51,546 nucleotides of DNA from contig JAIOSV010000092.1 in the NCBI GenBank assembly GCA_021107435.1, positions 1-51,546 of the forward strand, given 5' to 3'. Origin of the DNA: Candidatus Sabulitectum sp. GTDB taxonomy: Bacteria > Fermentibacterota > Fermentibacteria > Fermentibacterales > JCC-6. A program made the position numbers and the translations under genes. Below are positions 24,325-34,166 of the stretch, piece after piece; position 1 is the first letter of the stretch; each line of letters starts with the position of its first letter. A model generated the notes under the pieces. The model worked only from the letters and a program-made list of their open reading frames with translations, made no database searches and was not told where the DNA came from.

Positions 24325-24968
24325 TGCTTCCGCGCTGCTTCCCAGTCTTTCTTGAAAGATTCAAGCCCTTTATCCGTAAGGGGATGAAGAATTGATTTCT
24401 TAATCACTGAATAGGGAACAGTCGCTATGTGAGCTCCGGCAAGCGCTGCCTCTGTGAGATGGTTGGGAGTTCTGATGGAGGCTGCGATGATTCTTGTACG
24501 AAACTCGTGGGTTTCAAATATCTCCGCCAGATCCTCTACCACCTGCATTCCATCCGTTCCGGCATCATCGAGTCTTCCCACGAAAGGACTGACGAATGTC
24601 GCACCGGCACTGGCGGCGAGAAACCCCTGCCCGGCGCTGAAGACAAGTGTAACATTACATGGAATCCCTTCATCCTCCAGAACAGCACAGGCTCCAATTC
24701 CAGCAGGAGTACATGGCAGCTTGATAATTACATTCTCATGCCAGTCTTTCTTCTCCCGGCCCTCCTTGATCATTCCTTCCGTGTCCTCGCTGATAACCTC
24801 AGCACTGACTGGACCATCCACAATATCGCATATCTCGCGAATTACTTCAAGGAAATCTCTACCTTCCCGTGCAATTAGAGTGGGATTGGTAGTAACTCCG
24901 GAGAGAACACCCCAGCTGGCAATTTCTCGTATTTCGTCAACATTTGCCGTGTCAATATACAGTTCCAT
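24321..24968 (-). CDS. Transaldolase / fructose-6-phosphate aldolase-like (TalC) protein
   Basis: A 215-aa class I aldolase of the small transaldolase/FSA family. The N-terminal FSA signature [30 protein letters not shown], the Schiff-base Lys in [15 protein letters not shown] (about residue 84) and [17 protein letters not shown] are all clear, as is the C-terminal [21 protein letters not shown]. It is nearly the length of E. coli FSA (220 aa). Position next to split transketolase supports transaldolase activity in the pentose-phosphate pathway. FSA activity on dihydroxyacetone is an alternative. Confidence 0.93.
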   Translation of the reverse strand: MELYIDTANVDEIREIASWGVLSGVTTNPTLIAREGRDFLEVIREICDIVDGPVSAEVISEDTEGMIKEGREKKDWHENVIIKLPCTPAGIGACAVLEDEGIPCNVTLVFSAGQGFLAASAGATFVSPFVGRLDDAGTDGMQVVEDLAEIFETHEFRTRIIAASIRTPNHLTEAALAGAHIATVPYSVIKKSILHPLTDKGLESFKKDWEAARKQ

Positions 24969-24982
24969 AAAGTACTCTCCCT

Positions 24983-27157
24983 CTATTCAAGGTCTGATCT
25001 CTGAGCTTTTTCTTTCAGAACAGGTATTGGAACATAACCGGTAAGCAGTGTTTTGGGTTCATCAAAACCGAAATTTATCTTCAGCTCCCACTCACTTCCC
25101 CTTCTCTTTGCCGATACCACAACACCCTTTCCGTAACGGGGATGCTTCACCAGATTGCCCCTGCTGTAAGTTGAAGCTGAGTGCGCAGGTGCATCGACAG
25201 GAGTTAATGAAGGCTCTTGCGACTGATTCTGCGGCATATGAGTATCATGCTGATCATCATCGGCAACTTCAGTCAGAAACCTGCTGGGGCCTCTGGAAAA
25301 ACTTCCCGGGCGCAGCCTGTTTGTACACCAGGTAAGAAAAAGCCTTTTTCTGGCCCTGGTCATCCCGACGTAAAGCAGTCTCCGTTCTTCCTCCAGATCT
25401 TTTGGCGAATACTCCTGAGGTCTTATGTAAGGCAGCATTCCCTCCTCAAGGCCTGAAACGAAAACACAGTCGAACTCCAGCCCCTTGGCGCTGTGAAGAG
25501 TCATCAGGACAAGTTTTTCATCACCGGAGTATGTATCTGAACTTGAAAGCAGGCTCTGCTCCGCAAGAAAGCCAGGCAAACCGCCTTCAGGATTCCTGCC
25601 ATCGTATTCAGCAGCGTAGCTCCTTAATTCCCTGATGTTTTCCAGACGGGTTTCGTCAGCGACTTCACCTGTACTGTACAGATCACGAATCCCTGTAAAA
25701 TCTATTACACGGTCAACAATTTCACTGGCTGTGTCCCCTGCGTTTACCCCGTCCATGCACGAGCGCAGGTTTCTGCCCAGAGCTTCAAGAATAATTTGTC
25801 CTCTCCTGGCAATACCGGAAATAGAAGCGCTTTTCTCAAGAGTAGTTACGACATCGGTAGCGTTCTGTTCAGCCCACTGGAAGAAGTTCAATTGTCCTTT
25901 TGCCCCAACGCCCCTGGTTGGCTTATTGAGAACCCGCCTGAAGCTGCCTGCATCAGTCGGGTTAATTATTACCCGAAGATATGAAACAATATCCTTGATC
26001 TCTGCTCTCTCGAAAAATCTTACCGTACCCACAACTTCGTAGGGTATCCTCATTCTTCTGCACATGGTTTCCAAAGGGCGGGACTGGGCATTGGTCCTGA
26101 AGAGCACTGCGATCTCATTCCATGGCATGCCATCACTGTTCAAATCACGGGCGGTTGACAGTATGAAATGTGCCTCATCGTCCGGTGTTGCCGCCTGACT
26201 GACCTGAACCTTTTCTCCAGGTCCGAGAACCGGATAAAGGGTTTTACCGTGTCTGCTCCGGTTGTGTTTCACCAATGAAGAAGCTGCCTGGAGAATATTT
26301 CCTGTGGAACGGTAATTAGTCTCAAGCCTTACCGTTTTTACATCAGGATATTCCTGTGGAAATTGAAGAATGTTCTCTACTCTGGCTCCCCGCCAGCCGT
26401 AAATTGACTGATCATCATCACCTACAACGGTGACCACAGTGTTCTCACCGGTAAATTCCTTAAGAATCTCATTCTGAACTCTGTTTGTATCCTGATACTC
26501 ATCAACAAGGATTCTGGTGAACATATTCTCGTAGTGCTTCTTGGTGTCACTATTTTGACGCATTGCCAGAAGAACTTGTGTCAGCAAATCGTCAAAATCA
26601 AAAGCTCCACACTTATGCAGCTCCTTGTCATAGTTCTGATAAACAACCGCCAGGGATTCCTGATAAGGAGTTGACGCGCTGGAAAGGGCTTCTTCAACAG
26701 TTACAAGGTTATTCTTTGAATCTGAAATGTATCCCTTAGCTGCCCCGGGAGTCAACTTCACTGGAAGTTCCGCGGTTTTAAGAATCCTCCTTATAAGTGT
26801 TTTCTGATCATCTCCGTCGTAGATTGAGAAGTTCTCAGAAAATCCCAGAGTACGGGCCTCCCTCCTCAGTATCCAGGCACAGACGCTGTGAAAAGTACCC
26901 ATCCTGAGTCTGATGTTGTCATCATTCAACTGCTTATAGATCCGCTCACGCATCTCGCCCGCAGCCTTGTTTGTAAATGTCATTGCAAGAATCTGCCAGG
27001 GCCTGGCGATGCCGGTGTCAATAATTCTGACAATCTTAGCTGTAAGTACCCTGGTTTTCCCGCTGCCGGCACCGGCAAGAACAAGAAGATGGCCGCTATT
27101 GTATTGTACTGCTTCCTGTTGATCTTTGTTAAGCGTAATGTCTGCTATTTGTGGCAC
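24983..27157 (-). CDS. UvrD/PcrA-family superfamily 1 DNA helicase
   Basis: A 724-aa SF1A helicase, 3'-5' in type. Walker A is AGAGSGKT (about residue 29-36), Walker [12 protein letters not shown], motif [20 protein letters not shown], motif [11 protein letters not shown], motif [18 protein letters not shown], and motif [21 protein letters not shown]. The C-terminal 60 residues contain the PcrA-type RNA-polymerase/UvrB-interaction Tudor-like region [24 protein letters not shown]. It would act in nucleotide excision repair and replication restart. Start GTG at 27157 has only a weak ribosome binding site. It is the promoter-proximal gene of the talC-tkt-serA leftward run. Confidence 0.94.
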   Translation of the reverse strand: MPQIADITLNKDQQEAVQYNSGHLLVLAGAGSGKTRVLTAKIVRIIDTGIARPWQILAMTFTNKAAGEMRERIYKQLNDDNIRLRMGTFHSVCAWILRREARTLGFSENFSIYDGDDQKTLIRRILKTAELPVKLTPGAAKGYISDSKNNLVTVEEALSSASTPYQESLAVVYQNYDKELHKCGAFDFDDLLTQVLLAMRQNSDTKKHYENMFTRILVDEYQDTNRVQNEILKEFTGENTVVTVVGDDDQSIYGWRGARVENILQFPQEYPDVKTVRLETNYRSTGNILQAASSLVKHNRSRHGKTLYPVLGPGEKVQVSQAATPDDEAHFILSTARDLNSDGMPWNEIAVLFRTNAQSRPLETMCRRMRIPYEVVGTVRFFERAEIKDIVSYLRVIINPTDAGSFRRVLNKPTRGVGAKGQLNFFQWAEQNATDVVTTLEKSASISGIARRGQIILEALGRNLRSCMDGVNAGDTASEIVDRVIDFTGIRDLYSTGEVADETRLENIRELRSYAAEYDGRNPEGGLPGFLAEQSLLSSSDTYSGDEKLVLMTLHSAKGLEFDCVFVSGLEEGMLPYIRPQEYSPKDLEEERRLLYVGMTRARKRLFLTWCTNRLRPGSFSRGPSRFLTEVADDDQHDTHMPQNQSQEPSLTPVDAPAHSASTYSRGNLVKHPRYGKGVVVSAKRRGSEWELKINFGFDEPKTLLTGYVPIPVLKEKAQRSDLE

Positions 27158-27217
27158 GGTTGTTGCTTTCTTGGTTCAGTGTTTGGGAGTAATGTTTATA
27201 GAAAGTGAGGATACGAG

Positions 27218-27307
27218 ATGTACAAACCCGGGTTTAAGAGCTGGTTGGTGTTGACGATGGCGATCGCAGCTCTGCCGGTATTTATCCTGATAGCATGGCC
27301 GGTCTGA
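27218..27307 (+). CDS. 29-aa hydrophobic small protein
   Basis: An ATG at 27218 with GTGAGG about eight bases upstream opens a 29-codon frame encoding MYKPGFKSW followed by a hydrophobic helix LVLTMAIAALPVFILIAWPV and TGA. A short basic N-terminus followed by one membrane helix is typical of small membrane proteins. It lies alone on the plus strand between the divergent helicase gene and the deoC end. Two hairpins with T tracts follow, and form a good transcription unit. No family recognised. Confidence 0.6.
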   Translation: MYKPGFKSWLVLTMAIAALPVFILIAWPV

Positions 27308-27314
27308 ACCCCCT

Positions 27315-27366
27315 CCCGGGTCGGTCAATATGGATAAAGGCTTTACCCATATAATCCGGGTTTTCT
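27315..27366 (+). terminator. Two-part hairpin with TTTTCT tail downstream of the 29-aa gene
   Basis: CCCGG (27315-27319) pairs with CCGGG (27356-27360). Inside, ATATGG (27328-27333) pairs with CCATAT (27347-27352) and TAAA/TTTA (27335-27338/27342-27345) closes on a GGC loop, with one A-C mismatch. TTTTCT follows at 27361. It could be a terminator or a small structured RNA element. Confidence 0.5.
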
Positions 27367-27367
27367 G

Positions 27368-27406
27368 GCGGGCAATTGGTCGACCCCTCCAATTGCCCGC
27401 TTTCTT
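27368..27406 (+). terminator. Rho-independent terminator downstream of the 29-aa gene
   Basis: GCGGGCAATTGG (27368-27379... stem) pairs perfectly with CCAATTGCCCGC (27389-27400), with loop TCGACCCCT, then TTTCTT. The stem is 12 bp. It lies 20 bases past the leftward deoC stop, so it may stop deoC transcription too, although the leftward flank lacks T residues. Confidence 0.75.
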
Positions 27407-27419
27407 ACCATGAATACTT

Positions 27420-28061
27420 CTACTTATTGCCATTTACTATCGTTATACTGCCACTTGTGCCGATTCTTGAAGCTCCAGCCTTTACCATCGCAATAGCTGT
27501 ATTAAAATCACGGACTCCACCGGAAGCTTTCACTCCCATAAGAGATCCCACGGTTTTCCGCATCAGCCTGATATCAGGCACTGTGGCACCGCCCTTTGAA
27601 AAACCGGTGCTGGTTTTTACAAAAGCAGCACCTGCATCTTTCGAGATAGAGCAGGCAGTGATTTTTTCATCATCGGTAAGAAGACAGGTTTCAAGAATAA
27701 CCTTTACGGGAATTCCGGGAACTTCAGTGACTACCTCATGAATAATTCTTAGAACCTCAGCAGTATCTCCCTGCTTGAGAAGGCCCACAGGAAGAACCAT
27801 ATCAACCTCATCGGCTCCTCTGGCAACCGCCCATTCAGCCTCACCGGCTACCATGGGTGATGCTCCAAGAGGAAAACCGGCAACAGAACACACAAGTGGA
27901 GTTTCAAAGTCCAGGAACTCTTTACAGAAAGGTACCCATACAGGATTGACGCAGACAGAGTAGAAATGATACTCTGCAGCTTCAGCGCAAAGTTTCTCTA
28001 TCATTTTCTCTGTTGCGTCCGGTCTAAGCAGAGTGTGATCTATGATGGAAGCGATATCCAC
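27420..28061 (-). CDS. deoC: Deoxyribose-phosphate aldolase
   Basis: A 213-aa class I aldolase that splits 2-deoxyribose 5-phosphate into glyceraldehyde 3-phosphate and acetaldehyde. Signatures: [56 protein letters not shown], the Schiff-base Lys in [16 protein letters not shown] and the second Lys in [10 protein letters not shown]. Length is normal. Its ATG follows the TPR protein gene with one spacer base, so it is the last gene of the envelope operon. It ends beside the terminator at 27368. Confidence 0.95.
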   Translation of the reverse strand: MDIASIIDHTLLRPDATEKMIEKLCAEAAEYHFYSVCVNPVWVPFCKEFLDFETPLVCSVAGFPLGASPMVAGEAEWAVARGADEVDMVLPVGLLKQGDTAEVLRIIHEVVTEVPGIPVKVILETCLLTDDEKITACSISKDAGAAFVKTSTGFSKGGATVPDIRLMRKTVGSLMGVKASGGVRDFNTAIAMVKAGASRIGTSGSITIVNGNK

Positions 28062-28062
28062 T

Positions 28063-29364
28063 CTACAAATCCTCTCTCATAAAGAGAAGAGTAATTTCGC
28101 CAGCTTGTACAGTTACCGGATCATGAGTGAAACTTCTGCCATTGACTGTCACACTCACCGGCCAGGTTCCCGGAGGAACTTGCAGGCGAGCCATCTGTAT
28201 CTGCGCCGGCAGGGTAAGCCACGCCCTGAGATCAGCCTGCTCAGTGGCAGCACCGATAATACTTAAAATGAGGCCGACACCGGAACTCACGTTCTCATTG
28301 TCTGTAAGCTGTTCTGTGACGTTCTCGCCCAACTCTGACAGTCCTGCCTTTACAGCAAGCCGTGCAGCGGCTCTGATCACATTTCTTCCGGCCTCATCCT
28401 CCAGATTTTCTCTGGCAATTCCATTGAGGTCTTCCACAAGGAACAGATCTGTGGTTCTTCCTCCGGCAGAGAGTGAACCTCTAACCCGTCGTCTGGGGAA
28501 GTCCGGTATCACCGGAAGAGAGATACTGTATACCCTGTCATCACAATAAACAGCAAAACCCTCAGCTCTTCTTGACGAGATATTGCCCAGCTCAATAACC
28601 GCGACAATCTCGCCCATATCAACTGCGGGTCCGGAATCCCGCCAGCTTACTCCCGGCCATTGAGTCTCAAAAGTAGACAAGAGACTCTCGAATCCGGTGT
28701 AGTTCGCCAGACGCATGGCGTCGGATTTAAGCTGCTCTGGTGCCGAGAGGTTGTAATCCTCTGCATAAGTGGAGTCATAGGTTGCCAGAGCAAGGCGATA
28801 GCTGATAAGGGCATCGTCATAGTCTCCGTCCATCTCGTACATAACTCCCATGAAATACCGAACGAAAGCATCATCGGTGTATCTGTTCGGGTTTCCTTCA
28901 TATCGGGCGTTGATCTCTTTCAACTTTTCGTTCACCCGCCTGGCCTCAACAACTGCATCCTCTATGTTTCCGGATGCTGCGTAACTTGAAGCCAGGCAGT
29001 AATTGATAAAGACTTTTTCGTAATCCGCTCCGCGGAAATCCAGGGCCAGATCGCTGGTGATCATTGACTGCGCCTGCTGTCCGATGTTTGTTCCCCGAAG
29101 GTTATCACTGAGCCTGTCCGCCCTGAGGAGAATGGTCTGAGCAATACTCTGCTGCCCGGCATATCTTGTAAGATTTCCAAGCTCCATCAGATAAAGAAGA
29201 CGATCCCCGCCAGTGCTGTCAGGGAATACATCTTTCAGTCTTGTGATGGCTTCTGAGTTAAGACCATGATCCATGTCCTTTATCACAGGTGCCATAGTAT
29301 TTGTGTATGCCACTGCGCAGGACATAACAATAAGAAACCCGGCAAGGGCAAGGATCTTTTTCAT
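28063..29364 (-). CDS. TPR-type lipoprotein (COG3014-like)
   Basis: A 433-aa predicted lipoprotein. Signal [16 protein letters not shown] with lipobox Cys16. Residues about 30-230 are tetratricopeptide-like helices ([54 protein letters not shown]). The second half is a beta-rich domain ([22 protein letters not shown]...[11 protein letters not shown]) ending in an Ig-like [21 protein letters not shown] segment. The layout matches COG3014-type proteins that usually sit beside LpoB-like lipoproteins. The LpoB-like gene is one base upstream. Function probably tied to peptidoglycan synthesis; not established. Confidence 0.8.
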   Translation of the reverse strand: MKKILALAGFLIVMSCAVAYTNTMAPVIKDMDHGLNSEAITRLKDVFPDSTGGDRLLYLMELGNLTRYAGQQSIAQTILLRADRLSDNLRGTNIGQQAQSMITSDLALDFRGADYEKVFINYCLASSYAASGNIEDAVVEARRVNEKLKEINARYEGNPNRYTDDAFVRYFMGVMYEMDGDYDDALISYRLALATYDSTYAEDYNLSAPEQLKSDAMRLANYTGFESLLSTFETQWPGVSWRDSGPAVDMGEIVAVIELGNISSRRAEGFAVYCDDRVYSISLPVIPDFPRRRVRGSLSAGGRTTDLFLVEDLNGIARENLEDEAGRNVIRAAARLAVKAGLSELGENVTEQLTDNENVSSGVGLILSIIGAATEQADLRAWLTLPAQIQMARLQVPPGTWPVSVTVNGRSFTHDPVTVQAGEITLLFMREDL

Positions 29365-29365
29365 A

Positions 29366-29959
29366 TTACCACTCTATTATCTTTTTGATCTCTGTTGATC
29401 CCATCCAGACCTTCAGGGCAGTTTCCACATCAATAAGCTCAAGATTAATCTGGTAGAAAATAGCTCTTGTATCACCTTCCTGATCCTCAATTGAGTTAAC
29501 TGTCCCTGTCATCACGTAGTCTGCTCCGATCTCGCGGCCAAATTCTGCCGCAGTTGCCGGAGATGCAAATATCGTCTGATCTCTTCGCTCATCACGAACC
29601 TCAGCGCGCTCACGGCCTCCTGCGGCTATCTGGAACCGTCCGGAGTTGAGAAGGGCTCTTTCTATTTCAGACATGAACACATCAACATTTATGTGCTCGG
29701 TACTCTGATTGCGAACGCCGCCCACAACGATAACTGGAATGCCTCTTACCCTTCCTTCTTCATGAACCCTCTCGGCATCAAACCAGCGGCCATTGAGACA
29801 CTGGTCAACAATAGAATCGGCAACGATGCGGGCATCTGTATCATTCCAGTATCCGCTGAGGTCTGTAACTGTATCTGTATCCGTTCTCGTAACTTCCCTG
29901 CCTCCACAAGCTGTAACGACAAGAAGAACAAAAACAGCCGCGATAAGGAATACTTTCAT
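29366..29959 (-). CDS. LpoB-like penicillin-binding protein activator lipoprotein
   Basis: A 197-aa lipoprotein with lipobox VLLVVTAC (Cys18). The PBP activator LpoB domain is visible: LSGYWNDTDARIVADSIVDQCL at the start, IPVIVVGGVRNQSTEHINVDVFMSEIERALLNSG, VTGTVNSIEDQEGDTRAIFYQINLELIDVETALKVW at the end. In E. coli LpoB, an outer-membrane lipoprotein, stimulates PBP1B. Here it sits with a COG3014-like protein, FGE-like protein and an outer-membrane protein. Start ATG at 29959 follows AGGAG with the upstream gene ending 23 bases earlier. Confidence 0.87.
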   Translation of the reverse strand: MKVFLIAAVFVLLVVTACGGREVTRTDTDTVTDLSGYWNDTDARIVADSIVDQCLNGRWFDAERVHEEGRVRGIPVIVVGGVRNQSTEHINVDVFMSEIERALLNSGRFQIAAGGRERAEVRDERRDQTIFASPATAAEFGREIGADYVMTGTVNSIEDQEGDTRAIFYQINLELIDVETALKVWMGSTEIKKIIEW

Positions 29960-29982
29960 TTCCTGACTCCTTTCAGAAATAA

Positions 29983-30774
29983 CTACGGAACCTCAATGGC
30001 TCCTCGGAATATTACATTAAAATAGCCCATGTCTCTGCTTGTTGATGAAATCAGTGGCTCAGCAAGAGCTTTGAAAAGGGTGATGTAACTAACGTCCATG
30101 GAAACTGTTGTTGCCCTGGGGTTCCCACCGAAAACTGTGCCTGTAAGCTCCCACATTATTCGTTCGTTTGCAGAGCTGTAACCCGCGAACATTGCCTGCA
30201 GATTCAGAGTGCCGAGCATCTCTCCCATGGAAGATTGCATCTGCCCCGCAAATGCCAGCATAACTTCATACGAATCCCAGGTATCAATTAAGCCGTGCGA
30301 AGCAGCGGATTCCATTTCTGCCAGAGTGGGCAGACGCTTCCCTGTGTCAGAGAGAAACGACTGGGCTCCGCTCCAGGTGATTGAGGCTACAGGGTTCTCC
30401 AGGCACTGCGAAGGCACTGTGATGCCCCCTCCCTGATCACCGATGAAGGGAGTAAAGGCGAGGAATTGCATTGTCTCATCCCCCCCGCCTGTGATAATAA
30501 TACCCATTTCACTAATACCGAATCCCGATCCGTTAAGCCAGGGGATGAAATCCCTGTAAGTAACAGGATGCTCATCCAGGAAGAAAGGCGATACGTCAAC
30601 CAGTATCCCGTCCACTTCCACAGTTGTGGCAGGTACATAAACCATACCTTCAGGTGGTCGGGGAAGGTGACAATCAGCACAGAAGGATCCCTCGTTCTCT
30701 GTGCCGCAGGCAGGACACTGCCAGGCAAAAGCCGCCATGGCAAGGGACACTAATGCTAGAAGGACCAATCTCAT
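29983..30774 (-). CDS. Secreted zinc-ribbon/FGE-sulfatase-like domain protein
   Basis: A 263-aa secreted protein. A signal peptide (about 1-18) precedes a zinc ribbon (about 19-37, CPACGTENEGSFCADC; four Cys). The remainder is a formylglycine-generating-enzyme (SUMF1)-like fold: GMVYVPATTVEVDGILVDVSPFFLDEHPVTYRDFIPWLNGSG, NPVASITWSGAQSFLSDTGKRLPTLAEMESAA, IMWELTGTVFGG, DMGYFNVIFRG. The conserved copper-binding Cys pair of true FGE is not seen, so it is probably a non-catalytic or structural relative. A zinc ribbon exposed in the periplasm is unusual. It is cotranscribed with lpoB. Confidence 0.78.
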   Translation of the reverse strand: MRLVLLALVSLAMAAFAWQCPACGTENEGSFCADCHLPRPPEGMVYVPATTVEVDGILVDVSPFFLDEHPVTYRDFIPWLNGSGFGISEMGIIITGGGDETMQFLAFTPFIGDQGGGITVPSQCLENPVASITWSGAQSFLSDTGKRLPTLAEMESAASHGLIDTWDSYEVMLAFAGQMQSSMGEMLGTLNLQAMFAGYSSANERIMWELTGTVFGGNPRATTVSMDVSYITLFKALAEPLISSTSRDMGYFNVIFRGAIEVP

Positions 30775-30794
30775 AAGTGCAAACTACCTCCTTG

Positions 30795-33626
30795 CTAAAA
30801 CTCAGTGGACATTGTGAAGTAATACTCGGGTTTCTGACTCACGCTGGCCAGATCCGTCCTCCAGGCTATATCGCACCTAAGCACAAAAAAGCCCACATTC
30901 AGACGGAATCCAGTTCCGAATGACATCTTGATATCCTCCAGTCTGTATCCTCCATGACCTCTGGCGCCTTTGAATGTACTCAAATCGTCAGAAACAAATC
31001 CCAGGTCAGTGAAGAAAACACCTCTTCCCCTGGTAAAGGTCATTGGTATGGGAGCAGCCAGGCTGAGGTAATTAAGAATCGGATACCTGAACTCAATAGA
31101 CGCAACCCCGTATCTGGTACCGTTCAGTGAAACATAATCCCAGCCTCGAAGAAGATCGGCATAGCTGGTGTAAAACTGGTAGACATCCCCTACACCCTCA
31201 ACATCTCCGGTGCTTCTTCTGTGGGGAAGAGCTCCGCCAATGAAAAATCTCTGCCTGTCCCGTCCGAAACTTATTCCTCCGGCCAATCTGGTGGCCAGTG
31301 TAACCTCGGAGGATACCCATGTGTATTCCCGAATATCCATCATAGCTGTAAAGTACTCAGCATTGTCCCAAAGTCCCGGAGCATAATCAAAATCAATACT
31401 CATTCTGCTTCCAACACGAGGTCCAACGGCCCCCCACAGCGCATTGTCAAAAACAAGATTGGCTCTGACAGAAAAGATATTTTCCCGAAAAAACATGTTA
31501 TTGTCCCAGAGACCCTCTCTGGATACCCTCCTGTAATTTGCGGCAATACCTGCCCTAAGCGCTTTTGTGAAGGGATAGTCAACTTCCAGAATTCCCCCCA
31601 GATTAATGTCCCTCACATAATCACTGTTGTCAAGAGTATCTTCAAAAACATATCTTGACACAAAACGGTACACCGCTCCGCCTGTCTGATATCGATGCTT
31701 CATGTTGCTGTACATCACCGCAAGATCCATATCACTGATCTGGCCGCTGAAATTAGCCAGAATACCCATCTGGTGCAACGCGAGTACATCACTGAAAAGA
31801 AAGTAGGAGTTACCTGTAAGTCCTGAATAGGAATCAAATCCTGCATTGGCCGACACCTGATCCAGAGAGAACTCCGGCTGGTACGGCGATACTCTCCAGC
31901 TGCCGGTTTCATATTGATTAAAACTCCCGGGTGTCTCTCTGTCTCCGCACTCGTGAACAGAGAAGGGGGCCTCAATTCTTCTTGCGTCCAGATTATGTAC
32001 AACAAACAACCCCGAACCTGCCCAGTCGGAAGACTGGAACAGAGCAATGCCCGATGAATCCGCCCATGAAGGAGACCGTGGAGTTGTGTACAAATCGGTG
32101 AGTCTTATAATCGGAAGGGAATCTTCCTGCAACAGGTAGAAATTGGGATCTCCATGCTCTGACGAAATGAAAATCACCCCCTGAGGAGTCTCCACCGGAG
32201 CAGAAAGATCTTCGAAGCAGGTATGAATCACTTCAACGGTTCCATCAATCTGCCAGCACTGAATAGTTCTCTCTCTTTCTTCAGGATTCTCGGAAACACA
32301 CCATATGCCGCTCTGCCCCCACCAGAGATCAAATTCTCCCTGTTCATTATCACTGATCCTGGACAAATTCTCGGTGTCTATGTCATAAAGCCAGATATCA
32401 AGAGAACCGTCCTGAAGAGCACTGAAAGCAATCTGACCACCATCAGGATTCCAGACAGGATCCCGGATCATCTCAAATTCGAGAGGGAGAGTTGCAGGAT
32501 CCCCATCCACAGAGGAAATTTTAATACCATCGCTCACCAGCAGATGAAAAGCCACGGCAATGGAGTCAGAACCGGGAGAAAATGTCATTGTACGGTACAT
32601 TGGAGAAACTGCTTCCTCGAAAACACCTCCGCCCCTGATCGGTCTGAATATTTCCTCGCCATCCACAGCGGAACGAACTACCCCTGAGAACCTGGCATGG
32701 TGATACTCGCATCCGGCAACTCTGGAAGCGTCCGGTGAAATGACCGGCCCCGCCAGAACAACCCTCGAAGCCATTCTGCCTTCGCCCTGCATAATTGGAG
32801 AACCAATATCAGACGGGCTTTCTCCATCAACCACATCTGCCCAGTAGGTTTCCCTGGCCCATTCTATAAATCGTTCACTGAATTGATTAACCGTCATGCC
32901 GAAAGCTTCCCTTATGGAACCGTCTATGCCATCCTGACCTCGCATATGCCTTACGAAATCATGATATCTTTCCTCTCCGTAACGTTCATTCATGAAATGA
33001 TAGATGGCTTGTCCTTCACGATAAACCAGATAGTCCTGACGACGACTCAGCTCTCCAACCGTCGCAATCATGTTGTTGATCACCATGTCTCTGAATTCAA
33101 TTTCACTGGCAGTGTCCCAGCCCAGAGAAGTGTACTCGGCAAGCCCCTCCATTACCCAAAGAGGCGCTTTACTCCTGATGATATCAGTCAAATCTCTTCG
33201 ATACATCATGTCAAATACATAGGCATGATTCAATTCGTGGGCTAAAACATGTCTGTAATCGCTCCATATCCCGGTAAAAGGCACGGCGATTCTACCTTTG
33301 TAAAACTCTGTGAATCCGCCAACCCCCTCCCCCATATCCCCGGACAGAAGTGTTGTCTGCCTGAATCTTGCGGGAGAGCGGTACACAATTACCGAAATGG
33401 GATGGGAAGGAAGATAGTCGAAGGTATTCCCCAGAATGCGGATCTCTCGCTCTGCAATAACAACAGTGCTCTCTGCAACACTCTCTGTGCCCGTTTCATA
33501 ATAAACATCGAAGTGCACGGAATGAATAACCCACCAGTCGTTATCTATTCCAGTGATCTTGGTTCGTCCGTATTCGGTGGCAAACGCAAACACAGAAAGC
33601 AGCAGCAACAGAGTAAAATACCTCAA
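30795..33626 (-). CDS. Outer-membrane protein: peptidase-MA-like, beta-propeller, beta-barrel
   Basis: A 943-aa exported protein with three parts. A signal peptide (about 1-16) leads to a zinc metallopeptidase domain with HELNH at 130-134 and the third ligand in GLAEYTS (about E164), typical of peptidase MA/gluzincins. A TolB/PD40-like propeller (about 285-560: FSPGSDSIAVAFH, DPVWNPDGGQIAFSALQDGSLDIWLYDI) follows. The final ~330 residues look like an outer-membrane beta-barrel of the surface-antigen type, ending in a terminal Phe (YYFTMSTEF). HExxH and propeller plus barrel is a distinctive fusion. It would lie in the outer membrane with the peptidase domain in the periplasm or outside. It heads the envelope operon. 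Confidence 0.82.
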   Translation of the reverse strand: MRYFTLLLLLSVFAFATEYGRTKITGIDNDWWVIHSVHFDVYYETGTESVAESTVVIAEREIRILGNTFDYLPSHPISVIVYRSPARFRQTTLLSGDMGEGVGGFTEFYKGRIAVPFTGIWSDYRHVLAHELNHAYVFDMMYRRDLTDIIRSKAPLWVMEGLAEYTSLGWDTASEIEFRDMVINNMIATVGELSRRQDYLVYREGQAIYHFMNERYGEERYHDFVRHMRGQDGIDGSIREAFGMTVNQFSERFIEWARETYWADVVDGESPSDIGSPIMQGEGRMASRVVLAGPVISPDASRVAGCEYHHARFSGVVRSAVDGEEIFRPIRGGGVFEEAVSPMYRTMTFSPGSDSIAVAFHLLVSDGIKISSVDGDPATLPLEFEMIRDPVWNPDGGQIAFSALQDGSLDIWLYDIDTENLSRISDNEQGEFDLWWGQSGIWCVSENPEERERTIQCWQIDGTVEVIHTCFEDLSAPVETPQGVIFISSEHGDPNFYLLQEDSLPIIRLTDLYTTPRSPSWADSSGIALFQSSDWAGSGLFVVHNLDARRIEAPFSVHECGDRETPGSFNQYETGSWRVSPYQPEFSLDQVSANAGFDSYSGLTGNSYFLFSDVLALHQMGILANFSGQISDMDLAVMYSNMKHRYQTGGAVYRFVSRYVFEDTLDNSDYVRDINLGGILEVDYPFTKALRAGIAANYRRVSREGLWDNNMFFRENIFSVRANLVFDNALWGAVGPRVGSRMSIDFDYAPGLWDNAEYFTAMMDIREYTWVSSEVTLATRLAGGISFGRDRQRFFIGGALPHRRSTGDVEGVGDVYQFYTSYADLLRGWDYVSLNGTRYGVASIEFRYPILNYLSLAAPIPMTFTRGRGVFFTDLGFVSDDLSTFKGARGHGGYRLEDIKMSFGTGFRLNVGFFVLRCDIAWRTDLASVSQKPEYYFTMSTEF

Positions 33627-33722
33627 GATTCTCCCTTCAGCAGAATCAATCCCTCAATCTATGTATTATAGTAATGTAAGCCGGGAATGTGCCCGTTCCG
33701 TCTTACATAGCATATTAGAGAC

Positions 33723-34046
33723 ATGAAGAAAGCAGCAATTACACTGATACTACTGATCCTCATGATGTCCTGTGGCGAAAAACCCACCTCAGAACTTACG
33801 CCGGAACAGTTGAACACAATATCAACCGGAGCTGGTATGCTGGCCCGCAACCTTGCTTATCTCCCAGCAGACTCGAACTGGTCAGAGTCTCCAGACGAGG
33901 CTCTTGTCGCGGAAATTGAACTGATGGCTGAAACACACACAGATGCGTGGCCAACATTTTTCAGGGCGGCCGCTGATACAGCCATGAAACTGGATCAGAT
34001 TGAATTACAGGCTCAACAGGAGGCGATTCAAGCGGAGATGCTGTAA
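33723..34046 (+). CDS. Small hypothetical lipoprotein
   Basis: A 107-aa predicted lipoprotein: KKAAITLILLILMMSC with lipobox Cys17, then an acidic, helix-rich mature part (TPEQLNTISTGAGMLARNLAYLP, ELMAETHTDAWPTFFRAAADTAMKLDQIELQAQQEAIQ). No domain is recognised. It is divergent from the large outer-membrane protein gene across about 95 bases. Its 3' flank (34047-34166) holds no gene I can see. Confidence 0.7.
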   Translation: MKKAAITLILLILMMSCGEKPTSELTPEQLNTISTGAGMLARNLAYLPADSNWSESPDEALVAEIELMAETHTDAWPTFFRAAADTAMKLDQIELQAQQEAIQAEML

Positions 34047-34166
34047 GCAGATCTGCCATATTGACAAACTTTTGCAGCTCGCGCTCTATTCCTGTATCAA
34101 CTCCATTATACAAAAAATTCCCTCGCTGAAATCTGCACTAAATCAGATCAAAAACTGTCCGAAAAT

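Noticed and set aside
24454-25044. A 196-aa plus-strand frame opposite talC and the helicase
   Set aside because: Antisense to clear coding sequence, with a Ser/Thr-rich composition typical of shadow frames and no ribosome binding site.
27176-27433. An 85-aa minus-strand frame
   Set aside because: It is the antisense of the 29-aa gene, its hairpins and the terminator, with no plausible start site.
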